From: an uncultured Eubacteriales bacterium
Lineage (GTDB): Bacteria > Bacillota > Clostridia > Christensenellales > CAG-314
Assembly: GCA_900544545.1 (NCBI GenBank)
Contig: UQVY01000002.1
Location: 124,001 to 188,000 of the forward strand
Reading direction: 5' to 3'
Length of the DNA: 64,000 bases
In this document: piece after piece, positions 43,808 through 52,561 of the stretch
Layout of the letters: each line of letters opens with the position of its first letter
Position numbering within the stretch: position 1 is the stretch's first letter
Notes under the pieces: model-generated
Seen by the model: only the letters and a program-made list of their open reading frames with translations
What the model was told of the DNA's origin: nothing
The model's database searches: none
Position numbers and translations under genes: made by a program

Positions 43808-43915
43808 ATAGAAAAAACGAAACGACGGGCAAAGGTTCCGAGCGAAAAGGATAACCGTCAGGGATAATCGCAAGGATATTCTTTCGGAAAAAGCCCCGAA
43901 TCAGGAGAAATATAA

Positions 43916-45013
43916 ATGGAATTAGGCGTAGTAGGATTACCGAACGTAGGAAAAAGCACGTTGTTCAACGCAATAACCAAAGGCGGCGCGATGAGCGCGA
44001 ATTATCCGTTCTGTACGATAGAACCGAACGTCGGAGTCGTCGACGTTCCCGACGAAAGACTGAATAAGCTCGCCGCGCTCTACGACAGCAAAAAAATAAC
44101 TCCGGCGTTCATAAAGTTCGTGGATATAGCCGGACTCGTCAAGGGCGCGAGCCACGGAGAAGGTCTCGGAAACAAATTCCTTTCGCATATAAGGGACGTA
44201 GACGCGATCGTCCACGTCGTAAGATGCTTCGAGGATTCCAACATAACTCACGTCAGCGACAAAATCGATCCCGTGAACGATATGGAAACCATCAATTTAG
44301 AGCTTATATTCGCCGATATGGACACGGTTTCCAAGCGCGCGGAGAAAGCCGCGGGACTCGTCAAAACGGGCGACAAGAAGTATAAGGAAGAGGCCGACGT
44401 GCTTCAGGCGCTTCTTGCGCATCTCGAAAAAGGACTTCCGGCGAGAAGTTTTCCTCTTTCCGAAGAACAAAGGGAATACGTTGACAGGCTTATGCTTCTT
44501 ACGGCGAAGCCTATGCTTTACGCGGCGAACATAGCCGAAACGGATCTCGGCAAGCCTTACGAAGAAGTTCCGCTGCTTAAAGCCGTTATGGATAGGGCGA
44601 AAGAAGAGAATACCGAGGTTCTCGTGGTTTCGGCGAAGGTCGAAGAAGAGCTTTCCGAGCTCGGCGACGAAGAAAGGGATATGTTCCTTCACGAATTGGG
44701 ACTCGAAGAAAGCGGGCTTAACCGACTCGTCAAGAAGTGCTACGCGCTCCTCGGACTCATATCCTACCTCACCGCCGGCGAAAAGGAAACCCGCGCCTGG
44801 ACGATTAAGGAAGGAACGAAGGCTCCGCAGGCAGCCGGAAAGATTCACAGCGACTTCGAAAAAGGATTTATCCGCGCGGAAATCGTCCCGTACGAAACTC
44901 TTCTCGAATGCGGAAATTACCTCAACGCAAAGGAAAAAGGAAAGGTCCGCTCGGAAGGCAAGGATTACGTGATTAAAGACGGCGACGTCGTTCTTTTCCG
45001 ATTTAACGTATAA
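43916..45013 (+). CDS. ychF: Redox-regulated ATPase YchF
   Basis: A 365-residue Obg-related NTPase (OLA1/YchF) that prefers ATP and binds ribosomes. G1 GLPNVGKSTLFNAITKGG begins at residue 7. SANYPFCTIEPNVGVVDVPD is the family hallmark, G3 is DIAGLVKGASHGEGLGNKFL, and the C-terminal TGS domain carries AWTIKEGTKAPQAAGKIHSD. The length is standard. The gene is monocistronic, with its promoter directly after mosaic repeat copy I, and is followed by copy J. Confidence 0.97.
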   Translation: MELGVVGLPNVGKSTLFNAITKGGAMSANYPFCTIEPNVGVVDVPDERLNKLAALYDSKKITPAFIKFVDIAGLVKGASHGEGLGNKFLSHIRDVDAIVHVVRCFEDSNITHVSDKIDPVNDMETINLELIFADMDTVSKRAEKAAGLVKTGDKKYKEEADVLQALLAHLEKGLPARSFPLSEEQREYVDRLMLLTAKPMLYAANIAETDLGKPYEEVPLLKAVMDRAKEENTEVLVVSAKVEEELSELGDEERDMFLHELGLEESGLNRLVKKCYALLGLISYLTAGEKETRAWTIKEGTKAPQAAGKIHSDFEKGFIRAEIVPYETLLECGNYLNAKEKGKVRSEGKDYVIKDGDVVLFRFNV

Positions 45014-45312
45014 CTCCTCCACTTTCTTTCGAGAAACCAGCGTGACGCTTCCACTTTCTTTCGAGAAACCAGCGTGACGATTCCACTTTCTTTCGAGAAA
45101 GTGGAGCAAAGAACTCCGATAGCTTCGCGGAACTATACCGATTCTGACACAGAAAGGTCGTTCGCCGAATTTACTTAACTTTATCGAGCGGACGCCCCCA
45201 ACGGGTCCGGCGTCACGCCGGCGGTCTGTTAATTCGGATTTCCGGAATTTCTCGGGCGTCGCGAAGCCAATGAAGTTCTTTGCCAAGCTTTCTCCGAAAG
45301 AAAGCGGGGAAA
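45014..45312. repeat. Mosaic intergenic repeat, copy J
   Basis: The CACTTTCTTTCGAGAAACCAGCGTGACG-type block occurs nearly three times in tandem at the left end. CAAAGAACTCCGATAGCTTCGCG, ATTCTGACACAGAAAGG, TTCGCCGAATTTACTTAA, CGCCCCCAACGGGTCCGGCG and AAGCTTTCTCCGAAAGAAAGC follow. Confidence 0.75.
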
Positions 45313-45343
45313 AATCGACTATAAAAAAGGAGAATATAAAACT

Positions 45344-45817
45344 ATGAAAAAGACAATGCAGAAGAAACTCATAGTATTGCTGCTCGTGCTTGCGATACTG
45401 ACTTCTCTGGTGCTTTGCGGCTGCGGCGACAAAAAAGTCAGCAAACGCATTACGATTTACCTCGTCGACGCCGACGGAAGCGCGGTCGAATGCACGGCGG
45501 TCACTACGGGCGACAACCTCGCGGACCTTCTCGTCGAAAAGCAGAACGAACTCGGAATCGAATACGAAGACAGTGCGTACGGAATGTACATAACTTCCAT
45601 CCGCGGCTGGGAAATGCCCGCAAATTCCTTCGTTTCCGTTCTCGCAAGCTTCAGGACGGTCGAAGGCAGCGACGCGATTTATACCGACCCTTCGTCGCAG
45701 TATAATCTTCATTACGTTTGTATGAACGGCGCGGAATGCGATTCGACTCTCGTCGGAGCTTCCTCTCTTCCTCTCGTAGACGGAGCGACTTACGTTCTTA
45801 TTATCGTCAGGTATTGA
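45344..45817 (+). CDS. Lipoprotein with a DUF4430-like domain
   Basis: A 157-residue predicted lipoprotein. The hydrophobic signal (LIVLLLVLAILTSLVLCGCG) ends in a cysteine suitable for lipidation (C27 or C29). The mature part resembles DUF4430, a small domain related to cobalamin-binding transcobalamin-like folds and to surface proteins: ITIYLVDADGSAVECTAVTTGDNLADLLVE and GWEMPANSFVSVLAS. The ligand is unknown. It has a good GGAG ribosome site and its own terminator at 45933-45970. Confidence 0.75.
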   Translation: MKKTMQKKLIVLLLVLAILTSLVLCGCGDKKVSKRITIYLVDADGSAVECTAVTTGDNLADLLVEKQNELGIEYEDSAYGMYITSIRGWEMPANSFVSVLASFRTVEGSDAIYTDPSSQYNLHYVCMNGAECDSTLVGASSLPLVDGATYVLIIVRY

Positions 45818-45932
45818 TAATTCCGTCCGCAATCCGCAGAAGAGCGCGCATCGATAAACGAGAGTTTTTAATCCGCGGAAAATTGCAGCAACGAAAGCAA
45901 AGATTAAGACTTCGTAAATACGCGCGAGGCGA

Positions 45933-45970
45933 CAAGCCCGAAATCATATCGGTTTCGGGTTTGTTTTTTT
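45933..45970 (+). terminator. Rho-independent terminator of the lipoprotein gene
   Basis: CAAGCCCGAAA (45933-45943) pairs with TTTCGGGTTTG (45953-45963), followed by seven T residues. Confidence 0.9.
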
Positions 45971-46043
45971 CGTAAATAGCAGCCGCTTGCTTAATCGGAA
46001 AACAAAATATTTAAAAAAATTAAAATTTAACTTTATGAAACGT

Positions 46044-46072
46044 TTGACAAAGAGAGAAATGTAGGTTATAAT
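46044..46072 (+). promoter_or_regulatory. sigma-A promoter of marR
   Basis: TTGACA (46044-46049) and TATAAT (46067-46072) are a full-consensus promoter with a 17-bp spacer. Confidence 0.9.
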
Positions 46073-46134
46073 AACGACCGATACCCGCGCGGGAAGGGTC
46101 TGCCGAGGTATAAAGTAAGAAAGGAGGGCGGAAA

Positions 46135-46572
46135 ATGGAAGACAAGAGGAAGATGGCAGTAGACGAGCTCTTGTCGCTTAATCCCATAATAGGAAAGAAG
46201 TTTTTCTCCGCCGTGCAGCTTCCGAGGGAGGAGCGTCTCGTTAATCGCGGACAGTTTTTCATACTCGTGGAGCTTCAGAGAAACGGCGAAATGAGAATGT
46301 CCGCCCTTGCGGATAAATGCAACGTTTCGGCGCAGCAATTGACGTCGCTTGCCGACGGGCTGACGGAAATCGGTTTCATAGAGCGTTTTCAGGACGAAAA
46401 ATGCCGCAGGAGCGTAATTGCGAGACTTACGGAGAAAGGGCTTGCGTATATTATGGAGGAGCACGACAGGGTGCTTGAAACGGCTCTCGGGCATCTCGGC
46501 GATATCTCGGACGAAGAGCTTGACGAGCTTTACCGCAGCGCGGTCAGCATAAGACGCATTCTCGAGAAGTAA
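46135..46572 (+). CDS. MarR-family transcriptional regulator
   Basis: A 145-residue winged-helix regulator. The HTH lies around MRMSALADKCNVSAQQLTSLADGLTEIGF, and the wing around DEKCRRSVIARLTEKGLAYI. MarR proteins usually repress their own operon and are released by small ligands. It is the first gene of a set followed by two ABC exporter half-transporters, a common arrangement, so it probably controls them. An AAGGAGGGCG ribosome site precedes the ATG. Confidence 0.92.
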   Translation: MEDKRKMAVDELLSLNPIIGKKFFSAVQLPREERLVNRGQFFILVELQRNGEMRMSALADKCNVSAQQLTSLADGLTEIGFIERFQDEKCRRSVIARLTEKGLAYIMEEHDRVLETALGHLGDISDEELDELYRSAVSIRRILEK

Positions 46573-46618
46573 GGCGATTCGTTCCGCCGCGGATTTTGCG
46601 GGAACGGGATTCCGTCCG

Positions 46619-46723
46619 CGAGCAAAGGTTCTTGCGAAATGCGGACTTCGTTCGACGAGCTGCGAGTTTCGTCCAATGAAACGGAGAGTTCGTTTAACGA
46701 GCGGCTGAAATTCGTTCGGATAA
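46619..46723. repeat. 21-bp palindromic array between marR and the exporter genes
   Basis: Units end at 46639, 46660, 46681, 46702 and 46723. The clear ones read CTTCGTTCGACGAGC, TTTCGTCCAATGAAA and GTTCGTTTAACGAGC. An open frame runs through it as heptads, but the exporter's real start lies further downstream. Confidence 0.75.
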
Positions 46724-46809
46724 TCCGGAGGCAAAAGGACAAGTGCGATTCAAGTAAAAAGACAAGACAATATTCAATTTCAAATTATTCCAAGAGGAAA
46801 AAAGAAAAT

Positions 46810-48618
46810 ATGATAAAAAAATTATTTCCCTATACCAAGGGTTACAGACGGCAGACGGTGTTGTCGGCGGTTTTCGTTATTTTCGAGGTAATTCTCGAAA
46901 TATCCATACCGCTTATGATGTCCATTCTCGTGGACGTGGGCGTCAGCGGCAAGGAGTTCCCCGACCACTTCATTCCTCAGCTATGGAAATCGATAACGGA
47001 ATCTCTCGGGATTTATCCGCAGACTTCGGGTTTCGTGTGGTTTATGGGCGGAATGATGATTTTTATGGCGGCTTTATCGCTGTTTATGGGCGTGGCTTCG
47101 GGACTTAACTGCGCGGAAGCCTCCAACGGCTTTGCGGCAAATCTCAGGAGCGCGCTTTTCAGGAAGGTTCAGGAATTCTCCTTCCATAACGTCGATAAAT
47201 TCTCCTCCGCAAGCCTTATAACGAGGACCACTACCGACGTAACCAACACTCAGCAGGCTTTTCAGATGCTTATAAGGGTTGCTTTCAGAGCGCCGATTAT
47301 GCTTATTATAGCGGCGATAACGGCGTTTTCCATAGATTGGGAGCTTGCTCTCATTCTCTGCGTGGCTATTCCCTTCCTCGGCGTGAGCATAGGAATCATC
47401 GGAACGAAGGCTTTCGGAGCTTTCAGGAAGATGTTCGAGCGTTACGACGCCTTCAACCTCAGAGTTCAGGAAAACCTTACGGCTATCCGCGTAGTCAAGG
47501 CTTTCGTCAAGGAGGACCACGAAACCGATGCCTTCAGAAAGGCTGCGAACGACCTCTGCGAAACCTCGAGAAAAGCCGAAAAGATTATCATCTGGAACGC
47601 TCCGATAATGCAGTTCACGATGTACGCGACGCTTATAGCGGTTTACTTCTTCGGCGGACAGAAAATCGTTTTCGGACAGATGGGCGACGGCGAATTGCTT
47701 TCGTTCATCTCCTACGTAAGTCAGATTCTCTACTCTCTTATGATGATTTCGATGATAATGGTAAACCTCGTTCTTTCGAGAGCTTCGATTTCGAGAATAA
47801 GAGAGGTTCTCGACGAAGTTCCGGACATTTCCGACGAAGGTACGGATAAGGATTCGAGGCCCGCGGACGGCTCGGTAAGATTCGAAAACGTCAGCTTCAC
47901 TTATATAAGAGGAACGGACAAATACGCGATTAAAGATATAAATCTCGACATAAAGAGCGGCGAAACGGTCGGAATCCTCGGCGGTACGGGAAGCGGAAAA
48001 ACCTCTCTCGTCCAGCTTATTCCGAGACTTTACGACGCAACCAAAGGCAATGTTTACGTCGGCGGAAGAAACGTCAGGGAATATAACCTCTACAACCTCC
48101 GCGAAGACGTTTCGATGGTGCTTCAGAGCAACCTTCTCTTCACCGGTACGATAGCCGACAACCTCCGCTGGGGCAACGAAAACGCCTCTATGGAAGAAAT
48201 CCGCGCGGCTGCGAAGGCGGCTCAGGCGGACGAATTCGTTATGAGCTTCCCGCGGGGTTACGACACGGAAATGGGACAGGGCGGCGTCAACGTTTCGGGC
48301 GGACAGAAGCAAAGGCTCTGTATAGCGCGCGCCCTCCTCAAGAAGCCCAAGATACTTATTTTCGACGACTCCACGAGCGCGGTCGATACCGCTACGGATA
48401 AGCGCATAAGAAACGGACTCAAGGAATTTGCGGCAGGAACTACGGTCATAGTCATCGCGCAGCGAGTCAATTCCGTTATGGACGCGGATAAGATAATCGT
48501 TATGGACGACGACGGAAGAATCGACGCCGTCGGAAATCACGAAGAGCTGCTCCGCTCCAATTCGATTTACAGGGAAGTTTATTACTCCCAGACAAGCGGA
48601 GGTGAAGAAAATGAGTAA
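46810..48618 (+). CDS. ABC exporter half-transporter, degenerate-site subunit
   Basis: A 602-residue fused membrane-ATPase half-transporter, starting MIKKLFPYTKGYRRQTVL. Six membrane helices occupy about 15-310. The NBD has Walker A GGTGSGKTS, signature VSGGQKQRLC, and Walker B ILIFDDSTSAVD. An Asp replaces the catalytic Glu, as in the degenerate subunit of heterodimeric exporters of the TM287/288 or LmrCD type. The frame extends upstream to 46639 through the 21-bp array, but GAGGAAAA and the family start support 46810. It overlaps the next gene by 8 bp. It probably exports drugs or lipid-like compounds under MarR control. Confidence 0.92.
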   Translation: MIKKLFPYTKGYRRQTVLSAVFVIFEVILEISIPLMMSILVDVGVSGKEFPDHFIPQLWKSITESLGIYPQTSGFVWFMGGMMIFMAALSLFMGVASGLNCAEASNGFAANLRSALFRKVQEFSFHNVDKFSSASLITRTTTDVTNTQQAFQMLIRVAFRAPIMLIIAAITAFSIDWELALILCVAIPFLGVSIGIIGTKAFGAFRKMFERYDAFNLRVQENLTAIRVVKAFVKEDHETDAFRKAANDLCETSRKAEKIIIWNAPIMQFTMYATLIAVYFFGGQKIVFGQMGDGELLSFISYVSQILYSLMMISMIMVNLVLSRASISRIREVLDEVPDISDEGTDKDSRPADGSVRFENVSFTYIRGTDKYAIKDINLDIKSGETVGILGGTGSGKTSLVQLIPRLYDATKGNVYVGGRNVREYNLYNLREDVSMVLQSNLLFTGTIADNLRWGNENASMEEIRAAAKAAQADEFVMSFPRGYDTEMGQGGVNVSGGQKQRLCIARALLKKPKILIFDDSTSAVDTATDKRIRNGLKEFAAGTTVIVIAQRVNSVMDADKIIVMDDDGRIDAVGNHEELLRSNSIYREVYYSQTSGGEENE

Positions 48619-50545
48619 AGGAAATCCCCCTGCAGGACGCGGCGGCGGACTCGGCAACGCTATCGCCAACAAGAGAAAGCCCAAGAACGTTAAAGCCACG
48701 ATAGGAAGAATATTCTCTTATCTCGGACCGTATAAATTCAGACTCGTAGTCGTTTTCGTCTGTATAATCCTGAGCGCGCTCGCAAACGTTTTAGGCGCGA
48801 ATTTCATCGCGAAACTTATCGACAACTATATAACCCCTCTCGTAGAGTACGTGAAAGCCGGCGGAGAAAATCCCGACTTTACCGCGCTTCTCGGCGGACT
48901 TCTCGTGATGGGCGCGACTTATATGTTCGGAGCGATGTCCACTTACGCTTATAACAGACTTATGGTAACCATAAGTACGGGCGTACTCGAGAATATCCGG
49001 AACGACCTTTTCGAGCATATGCAGAAGCTCCCGATAAAGTATTACGACACGCATACTCACGGCGAGCTTATGAGCCGCTATACCAATGATATAGACACTA
49101 TGAGAGAGCTGCTTTCTCAGGTTATTCCGCAGACGGTCGCCTCCGTGGTTTCCATAGTCGGCGTATTCGTTTCGATGATAATCAACTCCCCCGCTCTTAC
49201 GATACTCGTCGTCATTATGTTCTTCGTGATGATAATAACGGTCAAGGTTATGGGAACGAAATCGGGAGCGTATTTCAAGGAGCAGCAGATCGCGCTCGGC
49301 AAAATGAACGGAAACATCGAGGAATACGTAGGCGGACAGAAGGTCGTCAAGGTGTTCAATCACGAAAAACAGGCTGTCGAACTCTTCGACGGACTCAATC
49401 GCGACCTTCAGGCGGCGGCTACGAAGGCGCACAAGTATTCCAATACGCTTATGCCCGTTATGGGAAATCTGAGCTATATTCACTACGCGCTTACGGCTAT
49501 GGTAGGCTGCGTTATGCTTTCGGCGGGCGGAACGGGCTTCTTCTCGATAACCGTCGGAAGACTCGGAAGCTTCCTTCAGCTCACCCGTCAGTTCTCTATG
49601 CCCATAACAAACCTCTCGCAGCTGTTCGTGAATATTATGACGGCTCTCGCCGGCGCGGAAAGAGTCTTTAATCTTATGGACGAACCCGTCGAAACCGACG
49701 AAGGAAAGGTTACTCTCGTCAACGCCGAGGAAAATAACGGAACGCTCGTCGAAACTCCCGAAAGGACGCACGTCTGGGCGTGGAAAAAGCCCGACGGAAC
49801 GCTCGTTCGTCTTCGCGGCGACGTGAGATTCGAGAACGTTACTTTCGGTTACGAGCCGGAAAAAATCGTCCTTAAAAACCTCAGTCTTTACGCCAAGCCC
49901 GGACAGAAGATAGCCTTCGTGGGAAGTACCGGCGCGGGCAAGACCACGATAACGAATCTTATCAACAGGTTTTACGACGTCAACGAAGGAAGGATAATCT
50001 ACGACGGAATAGACGTCCGCGACATAAAGAAAGCCGACCTCAGAAGGTCGCTCGCGATGGTTTTGCAGGACACGCACCTCTTCACGGGTACGGTTATGGA
50101 GAATATCCGTTACGGAAACGAAAACGCGACCGACGAGGAGGTTATACGCGCGGCTAAAATCGCTTACGCGGACACCTTCATAGAGCTTCTTCCCGACGGT
50201 TACAACACGGTTCTGACCGCCGACGGAAGCAATCTTTCTCAGGGACAAAGACAGCTCCTTGCGATTGCGAGAGCGGCCGTTGCGGACCCGCCCGTTCTGA
50301 TTCTCGACGAAGCGACGAGTTCCATCGATACCCGAACCGAGCTTCATATCGAAAAGGCTATGGACAGACTGATGGAAAACCGCACGGTATTCGTCATCGC
50401 GCACAGGCTTTCGACCGTCAAGAATTCCAACGCGATTATGGTTCTCGAACACGGCGAAGTCATCGAAAGAGGCGACCATGCCGAGCTTATCCGTCAGCAC
50501 GGAAGGTACTATCAGCTCTATATGGGAATGTTCGAATTGACCTGA
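48611..50545 (+). CDS. ABC exporter half-transporter, catalytic-site subunit
   Basis: A 644-residue partner of the preceding protein. Residues 1-30 are a basic Gly-rich tail (GNPPAGRGGGLGNAIANKRK). The membrane domain is at about 40-330. The NBD has Walker A GSTGAGKTT, signature LSQGQRQLLA and canonical Walker B LILDEATSSID with the catalytic Glu. A roughly 35-residue insertion (about 365-400) separates the membrane domain from the NBD. The start at 48611 follows GGAGGTG. A strong terminator (50582-50614) ends the marR-exporter unit. Confidence 0.93.
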   Translation: MSKGNPPAGRGGGLGNAIANKRKPKNVKATIGRIFSYLGPYKFRLVVVFVCIILSALANVLGANFIAKLIDNYITPLVEYVKAGGENPDFTALLGGLLVMGATYMFGAMSTYAYNRLMVTISTGVLENIRNDLFEHMQKLPIKYYDTHTHGELMSRYTNDIDTMRELLSQVIPQTVASVVSIVGVFVSMIINSPALTILVVIMFFVMIITVKVMGTKSGAYFKEQQIALGKMNGNIEEYVGGQKVVKVFNHEKQAVELFDGLNRDLQAAATKAHKYSNTLMPVMGNLSYIHYALTAMVGCVMLSAGGTGFFSITVGRLGSFLQLTRQFSMPITNLSQLFVNIMTALAGAERVFNLMDEPVETDEGKVTLVNAEENNGTLVETPERTHVWAWKKPDGTLVRLRGDVRFENVTFGYEPEKIVLKNLSLYAKPGQKIAFVGSTGAGKTTITNLINRFYDVNEGRIIYDGIDVRDIKKADLRRSLAMVLQDTHLFTGTVMENIRYGNENATDEEVIRAAKIAYADTFIELLPDGYNTVLTADGSNLSQGQRQLLAIARAAVADPPVLILDEATSSIDTRTELHIEKAMDRLMENRTVFVIAHRLSTVKNSNAIMVLEHGEVIERGDHAELIRQHGRYYQLYMGMFELT

Positions 50546-50581
50546 TTCACGCAAAAACGCCCGTTTAAAGGCATAAAAAAG

Positions 50582-50614
50582 GCGATTCTTTCGAGAAAAA
50601 GAGTCGCTTTTTTT
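50582..50614 (+). terminator. Rho-independent terminator of the exporter operon
   Basis: GCGATTCTTT (50582-50591) pairs with AAAGAGTCGC (50598-50607), followed by seven T residues. Confidence 0.9.
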
Positions 50615-50650
50615 GTGGTCGGGTTGTTTTCGCCGCCGATTGGAAGCCAT

Positions 50651-51319
50651 TTACAGCTCCAAAAATCCGAAAAGAACGATGCCCGCCGCCGCTGCGATGG
50701 CGATAAGAAGAATCGGATGAATGGTTTTCGGCTTAACCGCCGTTGCGGAAGAGTCTGCGGAAGAGTTCGCGCGGGGCTTGAATTTAAGGTTCGAAAGCGT
50801 AAACATAACCGCCGTGAGAATCAGACAAGGAATATCGGGTGACAAAAAAGAGTCGAAATTAAGTTCTGATAAAGAAAATTTCGGGAAAAGCGTTCCCAGA
50901 AGAATCGTGAACGCCGAACCCGCGACGAGACCTACGACCACGGGTTTTACTCCGCTGAAAAAGCCTTTTACGACCTTGCTTTTTATGAATTTTTCGAAAA
51001 TAATCGAGACGATTATGATGATGACGAGGCTCGGGAGAACGACCGCGAAGGTCGCTGCCGCGCTGCCGAGAATTCCCATAAAAACGCTGCCGTTATAGGC
51101 TGCCGAGGCAGTTTCGAAGCCGACGAAAGTCGCGAGATTTACCGCAAAAGGCCCGGGCGTGCTTTCGGCGATCGCGATGAAATCGATAAGCCCCTGCTCG
51201 GTGATCCAACCGTAACTTCCGACTACTTCCGCGCGTATCATCGGAAGCATCGCGTATCCCCCGCCGATTGTGAAAAGTCCGATTTTAAAATACGTCCAAA
51301 AAAGCTCGAGATATATCAT
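50651..51319 (-). CDS. chrA: Chromate transporter, short-chain subunit 2
   Basis: A 222-residue CHR-domain membrane protein. The conserved FKIGLFTIGGGYAMLPMI motif lies near the N-terminus and IAIAESTPGPFAVNLATFVG near 48. Short-chain ChrA proteins work as pairs; the partner gene overlaps its start by 4 bp (ATGA). The family extrudes chromate, but many gut bacterial members have an untested anion specificity. It is on the minus strand, against the local trend, and convergent with the ABC exporter operon. Confidence 0.9.
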   Translation of the reverse strand: MIYLELFWTYFKIGLFTIGGGYAMLPMIRAEVVGSYGWITEQGLIDFIAIAESTPGPFAVNLATFVGFETASAAYNGSVFMGILGSAAATFAVVLPSLVIIIIVSIIFEKFIKSKVVKGFFSGVKPVVVGLVAGSAFTILLGTLFPKFSLSELNFDSFLSPDIPCLILTAVMFTLSNLKFKPRANSSADSSATAVKPKTIHPILLIAIAAAAGIVLFGFLEL

Positions 51320-52266
51320 TTTTTGCCTCCTTTTTTGCGAATTTCATCGTTTTGTTTCTTTTCTTTCGCGCAATTTTCATTTAAATCTAAACAAACGTTC
51401 TCCGATTTCGCAGAATCTTCATTATTATTCACACAATTGGTTTTATTCTCTGAAGAGTCAATATTGACTTCCGATGAAGCCACCGATTTTTTAGATTTTT
51501 TGAATATCGATTTTTCCGATAAATCTAAACTTTCTTTTTTGGATTCGGCTGAATTATTCTCCGAATCTTCATCATAATTTAACGAAACATTCTCCGATTT
51601 TACTGAATTATCATCATTATTCACGCTTCCGTTCAAATATTCCGAGTCAATCTTGGTTTCATCGGAAGAATCCGCGACCGAAGCGGTCTTTTTTTCTTTT
51701 GTCGAAACGATAAGTGACGCGGCAATTCCCACCGCTCCGCCGATAAGAATGAGGTAAATCACGTCGAAATCCGTCAGCGAAGAAATCGCGAAAACGGCGA
51801 TGATTGCGGCAATATTGTACCATTTGAAGTCCACTTGCTTCGCCAGTTTTTTAACCGCGCTCACGATGAGAATCGCTACCGCGCAGCGAATTCCGCGAAA
51901 GGCGGCAGCCACGAATTTGTTGTCTTTAACTTGATTATAAAATAATGAAATTAAGATAATTATGAGAAAACTTGGTAAAACAACGCCGAAAGTCGCAAGG
52001 ATTCCGCCCCGCACTCCCGCGACTTTGTAGCCGACGAATGTTGCGGAATTTACGGCGATTACGCCCGGCGTGCTTTCCGCGATGACGATCATGTTCATAA
52101 TATCTTCAGCTGTTACCCACTTAAGTTTCTCAACAGTTTCACGTTGGATAATGCTGATCATCGCGTACCCGCCGCCGAACGTAAAGAGTCCGATTTTGAA
52201 AAAAGTCGCGAAAAGTTCCCATAAAATGCGGGTTTTGCTTTCCGGCGCGCGAATTGTTCGGTCCAT
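51316..52266 (-). CDS. chrA: Chromate transporter, short-chain subunit 1, with long polar tail
   Basis: A 316-residue CHR-domain protein. FKIGLFTFGGGYAMISII and VIAESTPGVIAVNSATFVG mark the domain, which ends near residue 205. The remaining roughly 110 residues are an Asn/Ser/Asp/Glu/Lys-rich hydrophilic tail with an internal duplication (VKSENVSLNYDEDSENN and AKSENVCLDLNENC), not a known domain. The start at 52266 follows AAAGGAGTG, and the promoter is at 52301-52329. The frame extends to 52347 across the promoter and is rejected there. Confidence 0.88.
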   Translation of the reverse strand: MDRTIRAPESKTRILWELFATFFKIGLFTFGGGYAMISIIQRETVEKLKWVTAEDIMNMIVIAESTPGVIAVNSATFVGYKVAGVRGGILATFGVVLPSFLIIILISLFYNQVKDNKFVAAAFRGIRCAVAILIVSAVKKLAKQVDFKWYNIAAIIAVFAISSLTDFDVIYLILIGGAVGIAASLIVSTKEKKTASVADSSDETKIDSEYLNGSVNNDDNSVKSENVSLNYDEDSENNSAESKKESLDLSEKSIFKKSKKSVASSEVNIDSSENKTNCVNNNEDSAKSENVCLDLNENCAKEKKQNDEIRKKGGKK

Positions 52267-52300
52267 AAAAATCACTCCTTTTTTGTTTTTTACGCGGCAT

Positions 52301-52329
52301 AGTATATATCTTTTTGCGTTTTTCGTCAA
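52301..52329 (-). promoter_or_regulatory. sigma-A promoter of the chromate transporter genes
   Basis: On the minus strand TTGACG (52324-52329) and TATACT (52301-52306) are separated by 17 bp. Confidence 0.75.
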
Positions 52330-52561
52330 TTGAAAAGGCGGCTTCATTCAAAAAACGGCGGAATTTTTTATGTTTTTGATATAAATAAAATTTCGTTGCA
52401 GATTTTTACGGTTTTTAAAATGGTTTTTGAATAATTATATATTCGCGCCTCAATCTTAAAATTTATATAATATAAATAATTGGAATAAAAATTCACGCGT
52501 TAAAAGCGATTTTGCGGTAACATTTTGCGGTCGAATCGCATATAATATGGCGAGGTGTGAG

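Noticed and set aside
48791..50650. 619-codon antisense frame opposite the second exporter gene
   Set aside because: It is the shadow of a gene with intact Walker A, signature and Walker B motifs.
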